DNA from: Bacteroidales bacterium
GTDB taxonomy: Bacteria > Bacteroidota > Bacteroidia > Bacteroidales > Dysgonomonadaceae
Reading direction: 5' to 3'
Assembly (NCBI GenBank): GCA_012798745.1
Contig: JAAZMQ010000035.1
Coordinates: 1-8,242 of the forward strand
DNA: 8,242 nucleotides
In this document: positions 1 to 6,524 of the stretch, piece after piece
Layout of the letters: each line of letters opens with the position of its first letter
Position numbering within the stretch: the stretch's first letter is position 1
Position numbers and translations under genes: made by a program
Notes under the pieces: model-generated
The model's database searches: none
Told to the model about the DNA's origin: nothing
Seen by the model: the letters and a program-made list of their open reading frames with translations, nothing else

Positions 1-1
1 G

Positions 2-136
2 AGAGGAGCGTTGCATCTGAGTGAGGAATTCGAACCCATTGTCCTTCTGCCGTTAGGATATCCCGCCGATAACTACGAAGCCGATCCGCGTAACAGCAAA
101 CGTAAACCGCTTCATGAGATTGCAGAATGGGTGTGA
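2..136 (+). CDS. Nitroreductase family protein, C-terminal end (partial)
   Basis: The reading frame is open from base 2 and stops with TGA at 134-136, giving the last 44 residues of a protein whose start lies left of the window. The end contains PIVLLPLGYPAD followed by a basic stretch (NSKRKPLHEI) and a final W-V. This is the usual ending of FMN-dependent nitroreductase-family proteins: a 'GYP' segment, then R/K-rich residues and 'PLxEI'. These enzymes are cytoplasmic flavoproteins that reduce nitro compounds, quinones or flavins with NAD(P)H; the substrate cannot be told from the tail. The next gene, apbE, starts 39 bp downstream with no terminator between, so the two may be co-transcribed. 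Only the C-terminus is visible, so the family call is good and a specific function is not possible. Confidence 0.75.
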   Translation, partial: RGALHLSEEFEPIVLLPLGYPADNYEADPRNSKRKPLHEIAEWV

Positions 137-175
137 GATCGATTGTTATGCATTGAAATATAGTGATTAGGGGGT

Positions 176-1228
176 ATGAATATATTGAAAGTTAATATGA
201 ATGCAAAAAACAGGATAACGATACCGATTTTATGTTGTCTGATCATTGTATTTTCGGGGTGCAGTGAGTCGGCCAAAAAAAATCGAAAAAAAAGCAAGTA
301 TATTTATTTTCAGGAGTATGGCGAAATTTTCCATACGAGTTTCCATGTCAAGTATGCTTCCGATCGATCGCTGTACGACGACATTGTAGCCGAATTGGAT
401 AAATTCGATGATTCGTTGAACCCTTTTAAAGATCATTCCATCATTGCGAAAATCAACCGCAATGAGCCGGTACAGCCCGATTCATTTTTCATCGCCGTGT
501 TCAATAAGGCAATGGAAGTATCGCGCATCACCGACGGCAAATTCGATATTACAGTTGCGCCCCTTGTAAACGCCTGGGGATTCGGATTTAAGAATAGCGA
601 CAACGTAACCCCCGAACTTATCGATAGTCTGAAACAGTTTGTTGGTTATGAAAAAGTAAGGTTGGAAAACGGAACGATCGTGAAAACCGATCCGCGCGTT
701 CAGCTCGATGCCTCGGCAATTGCCAAAGGTTATGCTTGCGATGTGGTGGCCAATTTGCTTAAGAGCTACGGTGTGGAGAATTACATGATTGAGATAGGCG
801 GCGAGATTGCCATGCGCGGCAAAAACGATAAAGGAGTCTGCTGGCGCATAGGAATCGATAAGCCGATGGATGATAGTACCGGACTGCATCACGAATTGCA
901 AACCATTCTCTCCATTTGCGACAAATGCGTGGCCACTTCGGGCAATTACCGCAACTATTACGTCAAAGATGGCAAAAAATATGCGCATACTATTGATCCA
1001 CAGACCGGTTATCCTTCTGAACAGGACATCCTGAGTGCGACCGTCATTGCCGACGATTGCATGACTGCCGACGCCTACGCCACGGCCTTTATGGCTTCAG
1101 GGTTGGAAAAATCAAAAGAAATTGCCAAAAAAGTTCCGGGATTGTTTTACTATTTTATTTATGTACAACCCGACGGCACAATGGCAACCTCTTGTTCCGA
1201 AGGTTTTGAACAATTTTTTGCCGAATAA
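176..1228 (+). CDS. apbE: FAD:protein FMN transferase (ApbE), lipoprotein
   Basis: 350 aa, normal length for ApbE. The family moves FMN from FAD onto a Thr/Ser of target proteins (such as FMN-bind domains of Nqr/Rnf and extracytoplasmic reductases), using Mg2+. Seen here: a short basic N-terminus, a hydrophobic stretch at about 15-26 and a lipobox ending in Cys29 (FSGC), so the enzyme should be lipid-anchored outside the cytoplasm. The core motifs are DASAIAKGYACD (178-189), the GGE flavin-binding segment (208-210), HTIDPQTGYP (271-280), and MTADAYAT (296-303), whose D299 and T303 match the usual metal-ligand positions. A second ATG at 197 would remove seven residues and still leave a complete signal peptide. 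The annotated ATG has a G-run only one base upstream, so either start is possible. No FMN-bind target protein is present in the window. The only flavoprotein neighbour is the upstream nitroreductase, which is not a known covalent target. Confidence 0.95.
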   Translation: MNILKVNMNAKNRITIPILCCLIIVFSGCSESAKKNRKKSKYIYFQEYGEIFHTSFHVKYASDRSLYDDIVAELDKFDDSLNPFKDHSIIAKINRNEPVQPDSFFIAVFNKAMEVSRITDGKFDITVAPLVNAWGFGFKNSDNVTPELIDSLKQFVGYEKVRLENGTIVKTDPRVQLDASAIAKGYACDVVANLLKSYGVENYMIEIGGEIAMRGKNDKGVCWRIGIDKPMDDSTGLHHELQTILSICDKCVATSGNYRNYYVKDGKKYAHTIDPQTGYPSEQDILSATVIADDCMTADAYATAFMASGLEKSKEIAKKVPGLFYYFIYVQPDGTMATSCSEGFEQFFAE

Positions 1229-1322
1229 AAAGAGGTAGGACTGTGATCCAATGGGGGTAAGACGATAATAATACGAATTTCGGTGTAAGTTGTTTGCTCG
1301 AAATACTTTTTAATGCAGTGGG

Positions 1323-1880
1323 ATGGGGGTAGAGAGAATAAAAATATCATCTGAGGAAGGAGCGAGTGAGGTGGTACAATATGCATTTTATCAAACGGTT
1401 TTCGGATGTGCACTCATTGCTTCCACTTTCAAAGGGATTTGTTTTTTGGCTTTTGGAGAAGAGGGGAAGACATTGCCGGAGTTGAAAAAGCGATATCCCG
1501 GAGCTGTCTTCGAAAATCGATCCGACGCATTTCAATTGTCGGCAAAAGCGTTGGTAAACGGCGGCGACTCTTTCGTGAACCCGTTGCCATTGCATATCGG
1601 GGGAACCAATTTTCAAATGGCCGTGTGGAAATCGTTGCTTCGCATACCTTCCGGAGAGCTTTGCTCATACCGTCAAATTGCTGTCGCAATCGGTAAACCA
1701 AAGGCCTGGCGCGCCGTTGCTTCTGCTATTGGCAAGAACCCTGTGGCATACCTTATTCCTTGCCATCGGGTGATTCGTTCCGACGGTCAGCTCGGAGGCT
1801 ATCGCTGGGGAATCGGTTTAAAACGGAAAATGCTCGAAGAGGAAGAATTGAGGAGAAAATGTTTACCCGATTGCGAGTAA
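1323..1880 (+). CDS. ogt: Methylated-DNA--protein-cysteine methyltransferase (Ada/Ogt type)
   Basis: 185 aa. This suicide repair protein takes the alkyl group from O6-alkylguanine (and O4-alkylthymine) in DNA onto its own cysteine. The acceptor site PCHRV is at 146-150 (Cys147), preceded by the DNA-binding helix-turn-helix region SYRQIAVAIGKPKAWRAVASA (starting near 115) with the expected arginine finger near R130 and Asn139. The later segment GQLGGYRWG closes the active site. The N-terminal half (about 20-90) resembles the RNase-H-like domain seen in the C-terminal half of E. coli Ada, and overall it is closer to Ada-C than to short Ogt proteins. No AraC or zinc-binding Ada-N domain is present: an in-frame stop lies at 1311-1313, just before the start, so this is a stand-alone repair protein and not a truncated Ada reading into upstream DNA. 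The gene is 94 bp after apbE. Naming it ogt rather than ada or adaB is a matter of convention. Confidence 0.93.
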   Translation: MGVERIKISSEEGASEVVQYAFYQTVFGCALIASTFKGICFLAFGEEGKTLPELKKRYPGAVFENRSDAFQLSAKALVNGGDSFVNPLPLHIGGTNFQMAVWKSLLRIPSGELCSYRQIAVAIGKPKAWRAVASAIGKNPVAYLIPCHRVIRSDGQLGGYRWGIGLKRKMLEEEELRRKCLPDCE

Positions 1881-1907
1881 AGCTGCAAGCCAAGCAAGCG
1901 GTTTTTT
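1867..1907 (+). terminator. Probable rho-independent terminator overlapping the methyltransferase stop codon
   Basis: CCGATTGC (1867-1874) can pair with GCAAGCGG (1894-1901) with one mismatch, and the stem is followed at once by six T (1902-1907). The left arm and the stop codon (1878-1880) lie inside the structure, so it would end transcription right after the methyltransferase. The loop is long (19 nt) and there is a mismatch, so this is a moderate call. Confidence 0.4.
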
Positions 1908-1910
1908 CTA

Positions 1911-1956
1911 TACGATTACATTTTTCATATAATTACATATACACGTATAATTACAT
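1911..1956 (+). repeat. Three direct repeats (ATTACAT core) upstream of the porin gene
   Basis: TACGATTACAT (1911-1921), TATAATTACAT (1928-1938) and TATAATTACAT (1946-1956) are spaced 17 and 18 bp apart. The array fills the space between the upstream terminator and the porin start codon at 1966. The last copy runs into the palindrome TACATGTA (1952-1959). Equal spacing of under two helical turns, just upstream of a gene, is typical of a multi-copy operator, but no regulator is identified. The run is AT-rich, so some similarity could arise by chance. No clear TAnnTTTG element is seen; TACATTTT at 1917-1924 is one base off. Confidence 0.45.
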
Positions 1957-1965
1957 GTACAGACA

Positions 1966-2982
1966 ATGAAACATATTTTTTCGGTCCGTTTACTCATCTT
2001 ATTTGTTTTATTCATAACTTCTGCCTCGGCGCTTTTATCACAGCAAAGCGATGCTGTCCGCTATCCGACATTTAAATTTGACGGGAATTTGAAAACCAAA
2101 TTCGAATATGCTCCCGAAACAGGGAATTCACGATTTTCGGTACGAAACTCCCGACTGGGATTGTCGGGGAAAATTACGCCGATGGCCGACTATCGTGCAC
2201 AGGTGGAATTGAATAAAGAAGGCAAATTTGAGGTACTCGACCTTTGCGGCACGCTTACTCCTTACGAAGGACTTTCGGTTACACTCGGACAAACATCTAT
2301 CCCGCTTTTTAACCCTTATATCATCAATCCGGGAACCATGATGTTTGCTAATCGCACTTTTTTGGGGAAATACTATGTTGGCACCCGCGATATCGGATTA
2401 CTTGTAAAATATAATTTTCATCTTGCAACCGTTCCTGCCGGAATAGAGTTCGGTGTCTATAACGGTAATACCATTAATAATCCGGTTTGGACCGATAAAT
2501 TTTCATATGCTGCCCGATTGAGTTTTGGCAGCATGAAAGGATTTCGCACGACTTTTAAATTGTACGATTATCCCAACAGCGATGAAATTCATTATTTTCT
2601 CTATGGTGCCGATTTTCGTTATGAGGGCAACAATTGGAAAGTGGAAACCGAAGCCATGAAAAGAGACGACAAGGTTGCCAACAAGGATTTGTTTTCCGCC
2701 TACGTTCAAGGAGCTTACTGGGCACCTATCAAGGGAAGTCTGTTTAAAAATATTATTCCCGCAGCCCGTTGGGATGCGATTGATCAAGACAAAGACGATT
2801 CCGGTTTCGATGTCAACCGGCTGACGTTGGGGCTCGGTTTCGGACTCACTCCCAACGCAAACGGTTCGTTACTTCGCATCAATTACGAATGGTATTTTAT
2901 CAAAAATCAACTCGATTTTATGCATCAATTCGAAGAGATGGATGCAGATAAACTCACCATCGAATTGGTGTATGTTTTCTAA
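1966..2982 (+). CDS. Outer-membrane porin, phosphate-selective porin O/P-like
   Basis: 338 aa with a signal peptide (basic MKHIFSVR, hydrophobic core about 9-24, likely cleavage near residue 22-27) and a C-terminal residue F in ELVYVF, as expected for a beta-barrel outer-membrane protein. Mature residues 36-90 carry the barrel pattern FKFDGNLKTKFEY ... RFSVRNSRLGLSGKI ... YRAQVELN. This is followed by LGQTSIPLFNP, MMFANRTF and GTRDIGLLVKY near residue 140, the sequence order typical of the Porin_O_P (OprP/OprO-like) family. It should form a general or anion-type diffusion channel; phosphate selectivity cannot be claimed from the family alone. It appears to be a single-gene unit, with a terminator-like hairpin on each side and a repeat array in its leader. 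In Bacteroidota, relatives are often called 'porin' or 'phosphate-selective porin O and P'. Confidence 0.85.
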   Translation: MKHIFSVRLLILFVLFITSASALLSQQSDAVRYPTFKFDGNLKTKFEYAPETGNSRFSVRNSRLGLSGKITPMADYRAQVELNKEGKFEVLDLCGTLTPYEGLSVTLGQTSIPLFNPYIINPGTMMFANRTFLGKYYVGTRDIGLLVKYNFHLATVPAGIEFGVYNGNTINNPVWTDKFSYAARLSFGSMKGFRTTFKLYDYPNSDEIHYFLYGADFRYEGNNWKVETEAMKRDDKVANKDLFSAYVQGAYWAPIKGSLFKNIIPAARWDAIDQDKDDSGFDVNRLTLGLGFGLTPNANGSLLRINYEWYFIKNQLDFMHQFEEMDADKLTIELVYVF

Positions 2983-3018
2983 TATTTTCATATTTTTTAT
3001 CTCATAGTCTTCGTTTAC

Positions 3019-3048
3019 TTGCTTTGTATAAGCAAATTTTTTATTTTT
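3019..3048 (+). terminator. Rho-independent terminator after the porin gene
   Basis: TTGCTT (3019-3024), a 5-nt loop, and AAGCAA (3030-3035) form a perfect 6-bp stem, followed by a T-rich run (3037-3048, broken by a single A). It sits 37 bp after the porin stop codon. The stem is short and mostly A-T, but position and T-tract fit a terminator. Confidence 0.5.
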
Positions 3049-3049
3049 G
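3023..3049 (+). promoter_or_regulatory. Possible promoter for the DUF1080 lipoprotein operon
   Basis: TATTTTTG (3042-3049) matches the Bacteroides -7 consensus TAnnTTTG, and a TTTG lies at 3023-3026. The gap is only 15 bp, shorter than the roughly 19-20 bp usually seen, and both elements also belong to the terminator-like hairpin and T-run. The position, about 35 bp before the start codon at 3083, is suitable. Low confidence. Confidence 0.3.
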
Positions 3050-3082
3050 AGTTTCAGTTTAATCGGTTAATGTTAATTTTCC

Positions 3083-4477
3083 ATGGCTAAAAAATGTTTT
3101 TTCCCCGCTTTTTTCTTCTGGCTTGTTATAATGAGTGCATGTACAGGAGATAAAACCGTTCGTTCGTTATTTGATGGTGAAAATATCAATCAATGGAATA
3201 CTCAAGGCAGTGTGAAACTCGAAAATCGGATTCTAACCCTAGAAGACGATGCTTCCATCATTCTTAAAAAAGGCGATTTTAAAGATTTTGAATTGCAACT
3301 CTCTGCACGCATGGTAAACAACGGCAAAGGATTTGTTGCTTTCCATACCGACAAAACCGGGGAGGGTGGCTACCGAATTGCATTGAACAACGATTTGGAA
3401 ACTCCCCAATGGTGGACAAAAACAGGAAGTTTGCTTGGGGTTCGTAATCTTACTAAATCGGTTGTAAAGAACAACGAGTGGTTCGACATGACAATTCGTG
3501 TGGAAGGGAAGACTATCGCCGTCAAACTGAATAATCATCAGGTAGTGGATTATACTGAACCGGTGGCTCCTTACCGTACCTCCGAACATGCCGACCAATT
3601 GCTTTCGCATGGGAATGTTTGTATAAAAAATACAGGGGGAGGTGTCCTCGAATTTAAAACCATAACGATTTCTCCTGTTGACATTTCTACCCTCGATATT
3701 GCCCAACAACAGAGAGATAATGCCCTTGATGAAACAACCGACGAAATTATCCGCTTGCATCAGGCTAATTTCCCTGTTCTCGATTATCATGTACACTTGA
3801 AAGGAGGATTAACGCGCGAACTTGCTGCAGAACAATCGCGCAAATATGGCATCAATTATGCCGTGGCTCCTAACTGTGGTATCGGATTTCCCATCACAAA
3901 CGACGAACAAGTTGTTGCTTATCTCGATAGCATGAAAGGTTGGCCTTTTGTTCATGCCATGCAAGGCGAAGGCCGCGAATGGTTTACAACTTTTTCGAAA
4001 GAAGTACGAGACAAATTCGATTTTGTGTTTACCGATGCCATGACTTTTACCGATAATAAAGGTCGGCGCACCCGTTTGTGGATTCCCGAAGAAGTATCGA
4101 TCGAAGACGAACAACAATACATGGATCTCATAGTGCAAAAAATTTGTGAAGTGATGAAAGAGCCTATGGATGTGTATGTTAATCCTCTATTCTTGCCCGA
4201 TCAAATGAATGATCGATACGATTTTTTCTGGACCGAAGAGCGGATGGATAAAGTGATTGAATCTATGGTTGTTAATAAAAAGGCTTTGGAAATAAATAAC
4301 CGTTATCAAATTCCTCACAAAGTTTTTATCGAAAAGGCTAAAAATGCAGGATTGAAATTTACTTTTGGCACAAATAATGCCGAGGCTGATTTCGGTAAGT
4401 TGGAATATTGTATTCAGATGATGAAAGAATGTGGAATTACGGCTGAAGACATGTTCAAGCCCAATATAAAAGAATAA
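3083..4477 (+). CDS. Lipoprotein: DUF1080 (3-keto-disaccharide hydrolase-like) domain fused to a PHP/amidohydrolase-like domain
   Basis: 464 aa. A signal peptide ends in a lipobox at Cys20 (IMSAC), so it should be lipid-anchored in the periplasm or at the cell surface. Residues about 26-200 form a DUF1080 domain with a concanavalin/LamG-like jelly-roll fold: RSLFDGENINQWN at the start, then GKGFVAFHTD, GGYRIAL, NEWFDMTIRVEG and the closing strand LEFKTITISPV. Pfam names this family 3-keto-disaccharide hydrolase, and several relatives cleave 3-keto-glycosides. After a linker (201-225) comes a second domain with DYHVHLKGG (H236, H238) near its start, FTDAM (D318), LEINNR (401-406) and FGTNN (428-432) near its end. 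This HxH ... E ... order resembles PHP-type metal-dependent hydrolases, though the usual Asp-His of the last motif is replaced by Asn-Asn. It lies 100 bp after the porin and 31 bp before a macro-like gene, probably in one operon with the latter. Substrate unknown; a role in glycan or glycoside processing is an inference. Confidence 0.8.
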   Translation: MAKKCFFPAFFFWLVIMSACTGDKTVRSLFDGENINQWNTQGSVKLENRILTLEDDASIILKKGDFKDFELQLSARMVNNGKGFVAFHTDKTGEGGYRIALNNDLETPQWWTKTGSLLGVRNLTKSVVKNNEWFDMTIRVEGKTIAVKLNNHQVVDYTEPVAPYRTSEHADQLLSHGNVCIKNTGGGVLEFKTITISPVDISTLDIAQQQRDNALDETTDEIIRLHQANFPVLDYHVHLKGGLTRELAAEQSRKYGINYAVAPNCGIGFPITNDEQVVAYLDSMKGWPFVHAMQGEGREWFTTFSKEVRDKFDFVFTDAMTFTDNKGRRTRLWIPEEVSIEDEQQYMDLIVQKICEVMKEPMDVYVNPLFLPDQMNDRYDFFWTEERMDKVIESMVVNKKALEINNRYQIPHKVFIEKAKNAGLKFTFGTNNAEADFGKLEYCIQMMKECGITAEDMFKPNIKE

Positions 4478-4508
4478 AAGTTGTTTAATTAAAAAAATCA
4501 ATATCGTT

Positions 4509-4913
4509 ATGAAACCGGAACACAGACATCGCGTTACTCCCGATTATGTTACGCATCTTAAAGACAACGAAATATTTGTTTTCGGGAGCAATATTCAGGG
4601 AAATCACGGAGGAGGAGCAGCACTCACCGCTTTAAAAAAATTCGGAGCTGTAATGGGGCAGGGAGTTGGTTTGCAAGGACACTCCTATGGTATACCCACC
4701 ATGCAAGGCAGCGTAAAAGACATCAAACCTTATGTCGACGAATTTATAGCTTTTGCCAAGGCACATCCCGAATTGAAATTTTTGGTAACTCGTATAGGTT
4801 GTGGTATTGCCGGCTTTAAGGATAAAGAAATAGCTCCTTTGTTTGCAGAAGCTGTAGATTTGGAAAATGTGTGGCTTCCTGCCAGTTTTTGGGAAGTACT
4901 CGACAGCGAATGA
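4509..4913 (+). CDS. Macro-domain-like protein (A1S_2505-type family)
   Basis: 134 aa, cytoplasmic (no signal peptide). The central motif EIFVFGSNIQGNHGGGAA (21-38), followed by YGIPTM (60-65) and TRIGCGIAGF (94-103), has the layout of a small macro-like fold. The Asn plus Gly-rich loop would hold the ADP-ribose diphosphate, and the GCGIAGF turn corresponds to the second phosphate-binding loop. Relatives are found in many bacteria and phages and are annotated as A1S_2505 family proteins of uncertain role. ADP-ribose or related nucleotide binding is inferred from the motifs, not proven. The gene starts 31 bp after the DUF1080 lipoprotein and is likely co-transcribed with it. It ends with TGA at 4911-4913, a single base away from the stop codon of the opposing mtgA gene. 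Confidence 0.7.
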   Translation: MKPEHRHRVTPDYVTHLKDNEIFVFGSNIQGNHGGGAALTALKKFGAVMGQGVGLQGHSYGIPTMQGSVKDIKPYVDEFIAFAKAHPELKFLVTRIGCGIAGFKDKEIAPLFAEAVDLENVWLPASFWEVLDSE

Positions 4914-4914
4914 T

Positions 4915-5595
4915 TCACTTTTTCTTTGGTAGTTGTATATATTGCATTTGCTGCAAAATTTCTTGTTGTCTTTTGATTACATAAGGCGATGGCTTTTTGG
5001 AACTGAACCGTCGCGGATTGGGCAATGTGGCGGCAATGAGTGCCGACTGAGCGGCTGTAAGTTTCGAAGCAGTGGTATTGAAATGGTGGTTGGCAACTGC
5101 TTCGGCACCATAAATGCCGTTGCCCGTTTCCATGCAGTTGAGGTACACTTCCAAAATGCGTTCTTTCGGCCAAAAAAGCTCAATAAGTACAGTAAAGTAA
5201 GCTTCTAGCCCTTTGCGAATCCAGGATGATTTTGGCCAAAGGAAAACGTTTTTTGCCGTTTGCTGACTGATGGTGCTGGCTCCCCGCGGACGCCGGCGCT
5301 TTTTATTTTCTTTCATCGCTTTCTCGATTTCGATGCGGTCGAAACCCTTATGCTGAAAAAAGCGCTGGTCTTCCGAAGCAATTACTGCCCGTTTCAAGTG
5401 ATCCGATATCTCATTGTAAGGCACCCATTTATGATAGCATTTCACCGGTTCCCCGGCTTTAATTTGTTCAATCATTCGGATACCCATCAGTGGGGTGAAG
5501 TAAACAGGGACAAACCGCAACACAATTACCGCACCGATGGAGAGAATAAAAAACCACAGAATAATTTTTTTGATTACACCCCAAAATTTTCTCAT
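4915..5595 (-). CDS. mtgA: Monofunctional biosynthetic peptidoglycan glycosyltransferase
   Basis: 226 aa, the usual length for MtgA. It polymerises lipid II into glycan strands and lacks a transpeptidase domain. One N-terminal membrane helix (about 10-30) follows a short basic cytoplasmic end, leaving the enzyme outside the membrane. GT51 motifs are all visible: ASEDQRFFQHKGFD (73-86) with catalytic Glu75, the GASTISQQTAKN stretch (105-116), the basic segment after it, KERILEVYLN (144-153) with a second conserved Glu (149), GIYGAEAVANHHF (160-172) and AALIAATLPNPRRF-like residues near 185-197. Its ATG (5593-5595) overlaps the stop codon of the upstream editing-domain gene by one base, so translation is likely coupled. 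Confidence 0.95.
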   Translation of the reverse strand: MRKFWGVIKKIILWFFILSIGAVIVLRFVPVYFTPLMGIRMIEQIKAGEPVKCYHKWVPYNEISDHLKRAVIASEDQRFFQHKGFDRIEIEKAMKENKKRRRPRGASTISQQTAKNVFLWPKSSWIRKGLEAYFTVLIELFWPKERILEVYLNCMETGNGIYGAEAVANHHFNTTASKLTAAQSALIAATLPNPRRFSSKKPSPYVIKRQQEILQQMQYIQLPKKK

Positions 5596-6056
5596 TAACT
5601 GTCCCTCAATTTGAATCGTACCCGCCAGCGACCGTTTTTATAGTCGTGGCTAATGATTTCAAAACGTCCTATTTCGGAAGTATGCTCCACATGCTCTCCA
5701 ATGCAAGCACATATATCATAATCGCCGATGCGGACGATTCGTAGTGTTTCCGACACATCGTCCGGTAATTTAGATAAATCCACAATTTTTGCCGCCTCAT
5801 CCAAAGGCATATATTCTTCCGTCACCGGAAGATCGCCCACTATTACCGTATTTACTGCCTTTTCAATGGCTTTTACCGTGTCGTCGTCGGGTTGTCGAGA
5901 AAGAAAATAATCGCATTTGCTTTTCTTGCGCTCGATATGCGAATTTTTTGACCTTTCGCAGCCAAACATCCGAACCATAGTTTGATTCAATATATGCTCG
6001 GCTGTATGCATGGGCGGATATTCTTTTTTGTTATGATTGTTCAATTGCAATTCCAT
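5595..6056 (-). CDS. Freestanding alanyl-tRNA editing-domain protein (AlaX-like)
   Basis: 153 aa, close to the short AlaX type. The zinc-site motifs of the class II AlaRS/ThrRS editing (SAD) domain are clear: HTAEH at 17-21 (H17, H21) and CIGEH at 118-122 (C118, H122). CIGEHVEHTSEIG lines up with the CGGTHV..TGEIG segment of AlaRS. The family hydrolyses wrongly charged Ser- or Gly-tRNA(Ala) in trans; specificity here is not shown. No synthetase core is present. An internal ATG at 6009-6011 would begin directly at Met16-His17; the upstream ATG (6054-6056) is preferred because it has a promoter close before it. This is the first gene of a two-gene minus-strand operon with mtgA (stop and start overlap as TAATG). 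Confidence 0.85.
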   Translation of the reverse strand: MELQLNNHNKKEYPPMHTAEHILNQTMVRMFGCERSKNSHIERKKSKCDYFLSRQPDDDTVKAIEKAVNTVIVGDLPVTEEYMPLDEAAKIVDLSKLPDDVSETLRIVRIGDYDICACIGEHVEHTSEIGRFEIISHDYKNGRWRVRFKLRDS

Positions 6057-6075
6057 TGTATCGAATTTGAAGTTT

Positions 6076-6107
6076 CAAAGGTAATAAAAAGAGGAAAAAT
6101 GGGCAAT
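6076..6107 (-). promoter_or_regulatory. Bacteroides-type promoter for the AlaX-like/mtgA operon
   Basis: Read on the minus strand, TACCTTTG (6083 down to 6076) is an exact match to the -7 consensus TAnnTTTG. ATTG (6107 down to 6104) sits 20 bp upstream and differs from the -33 TTTG by one base. Transcription would begin near 6070, giving a leader of about 15 nt before the ATG at 6056. Confidence 0.6.
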
Positions 6108-6444
6108 CCCAATTTTATTTTGTTGCAATCTGACGTTCGTATTTCTAGTCATCGATCTTGTTTCGTTGTATCTGACTTTGGCTTTTTAAGTTTCCTTTTT
6201 TGTTTTGTGAAGATCGATATTTTTTTTGTCCTCTGCGCAACCTGTTTTTATTATAAAACATTCTTATTGCTTCTTTCTTGACTTTGTTTTTACAGGAAAA
6301 TAAATTTTTTCCTCTCTTTATTTATTGTTTTTTATCGCTGAACAATTTTTTATCTTCTTTCTGAATTTGATTTTTGTGTAGTACAAAATTTTCACCCTAT
6401 TTTTGGAATCAATTTTAAGGTTATACCCCGGTTTTCCCTCTTTT

Positions 6445-6496
6445 TTGATAACATAATTTAAGTACTACGGCGGTAGTTATTAAATTATGTTGTCAA
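6445..6496. repeat. Long palindrome, copy 1
   Basis: The 17-nt arm TTGATAACATAATTTAA (6445-6461) pairs with TTAAATTATGTTGTCAA (6480-6496); the only imperfection is one T-G wobble. The 18-nt centre contains a further stem, ACTAC (6464-6468) with GTAGT (6473-6477), around the tetraloop GGCG. The whole 52-nt unit can fold into one long hairpin. No T-tract follows, so it is not a standard terminator. A related unit lies exactly 84 bp downstream. Confidence 0.8.
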
Positions 6497-6524
6497 TTTA
6501 AGAGAAGAACGAACGTTTCACGCA

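Noticed and set aside
482..988. 168-aa open frame on the minus strand inside apbE
   Set aside because: It lies fully within a gene with clear ApbE motifs on the + strand, and its translation shows no recognisable domain.
1293..1311. TTTG (1293-1296) and TACTTTTT (1304-1311) as a promoter for the methyltransferase
   Set aside because: The -7 is one base off consensus and the TTTG is only 7 bp away, far too close for a -33 element.
1281..1323. A truncated Ada with an AraC domain upstream of the methyltransferase
   Set aside because: An in-frame stop at 1311-1313 and only 94 bp to apbE leave no room for an AraC or Ada N-terminal domain.
3239..3796. 185-aa open frame on the minus strand inside the DUF1080 lipoprotein gene
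   Set aside because: The + strand frame has a lipobox and well-conserved domain motifs; the minus frame is a shadow with no family features.
5982..6281. 99-aa open frame (+) rich in Phe, Leu and Cys that could look like a small membrane protein
   Set aside because: Its hydrophobic residues come from T-runs in the T-biased non-coding DNA, its first part overlaps the AlaX-like gene antisense, and it covers that operon's promoter.
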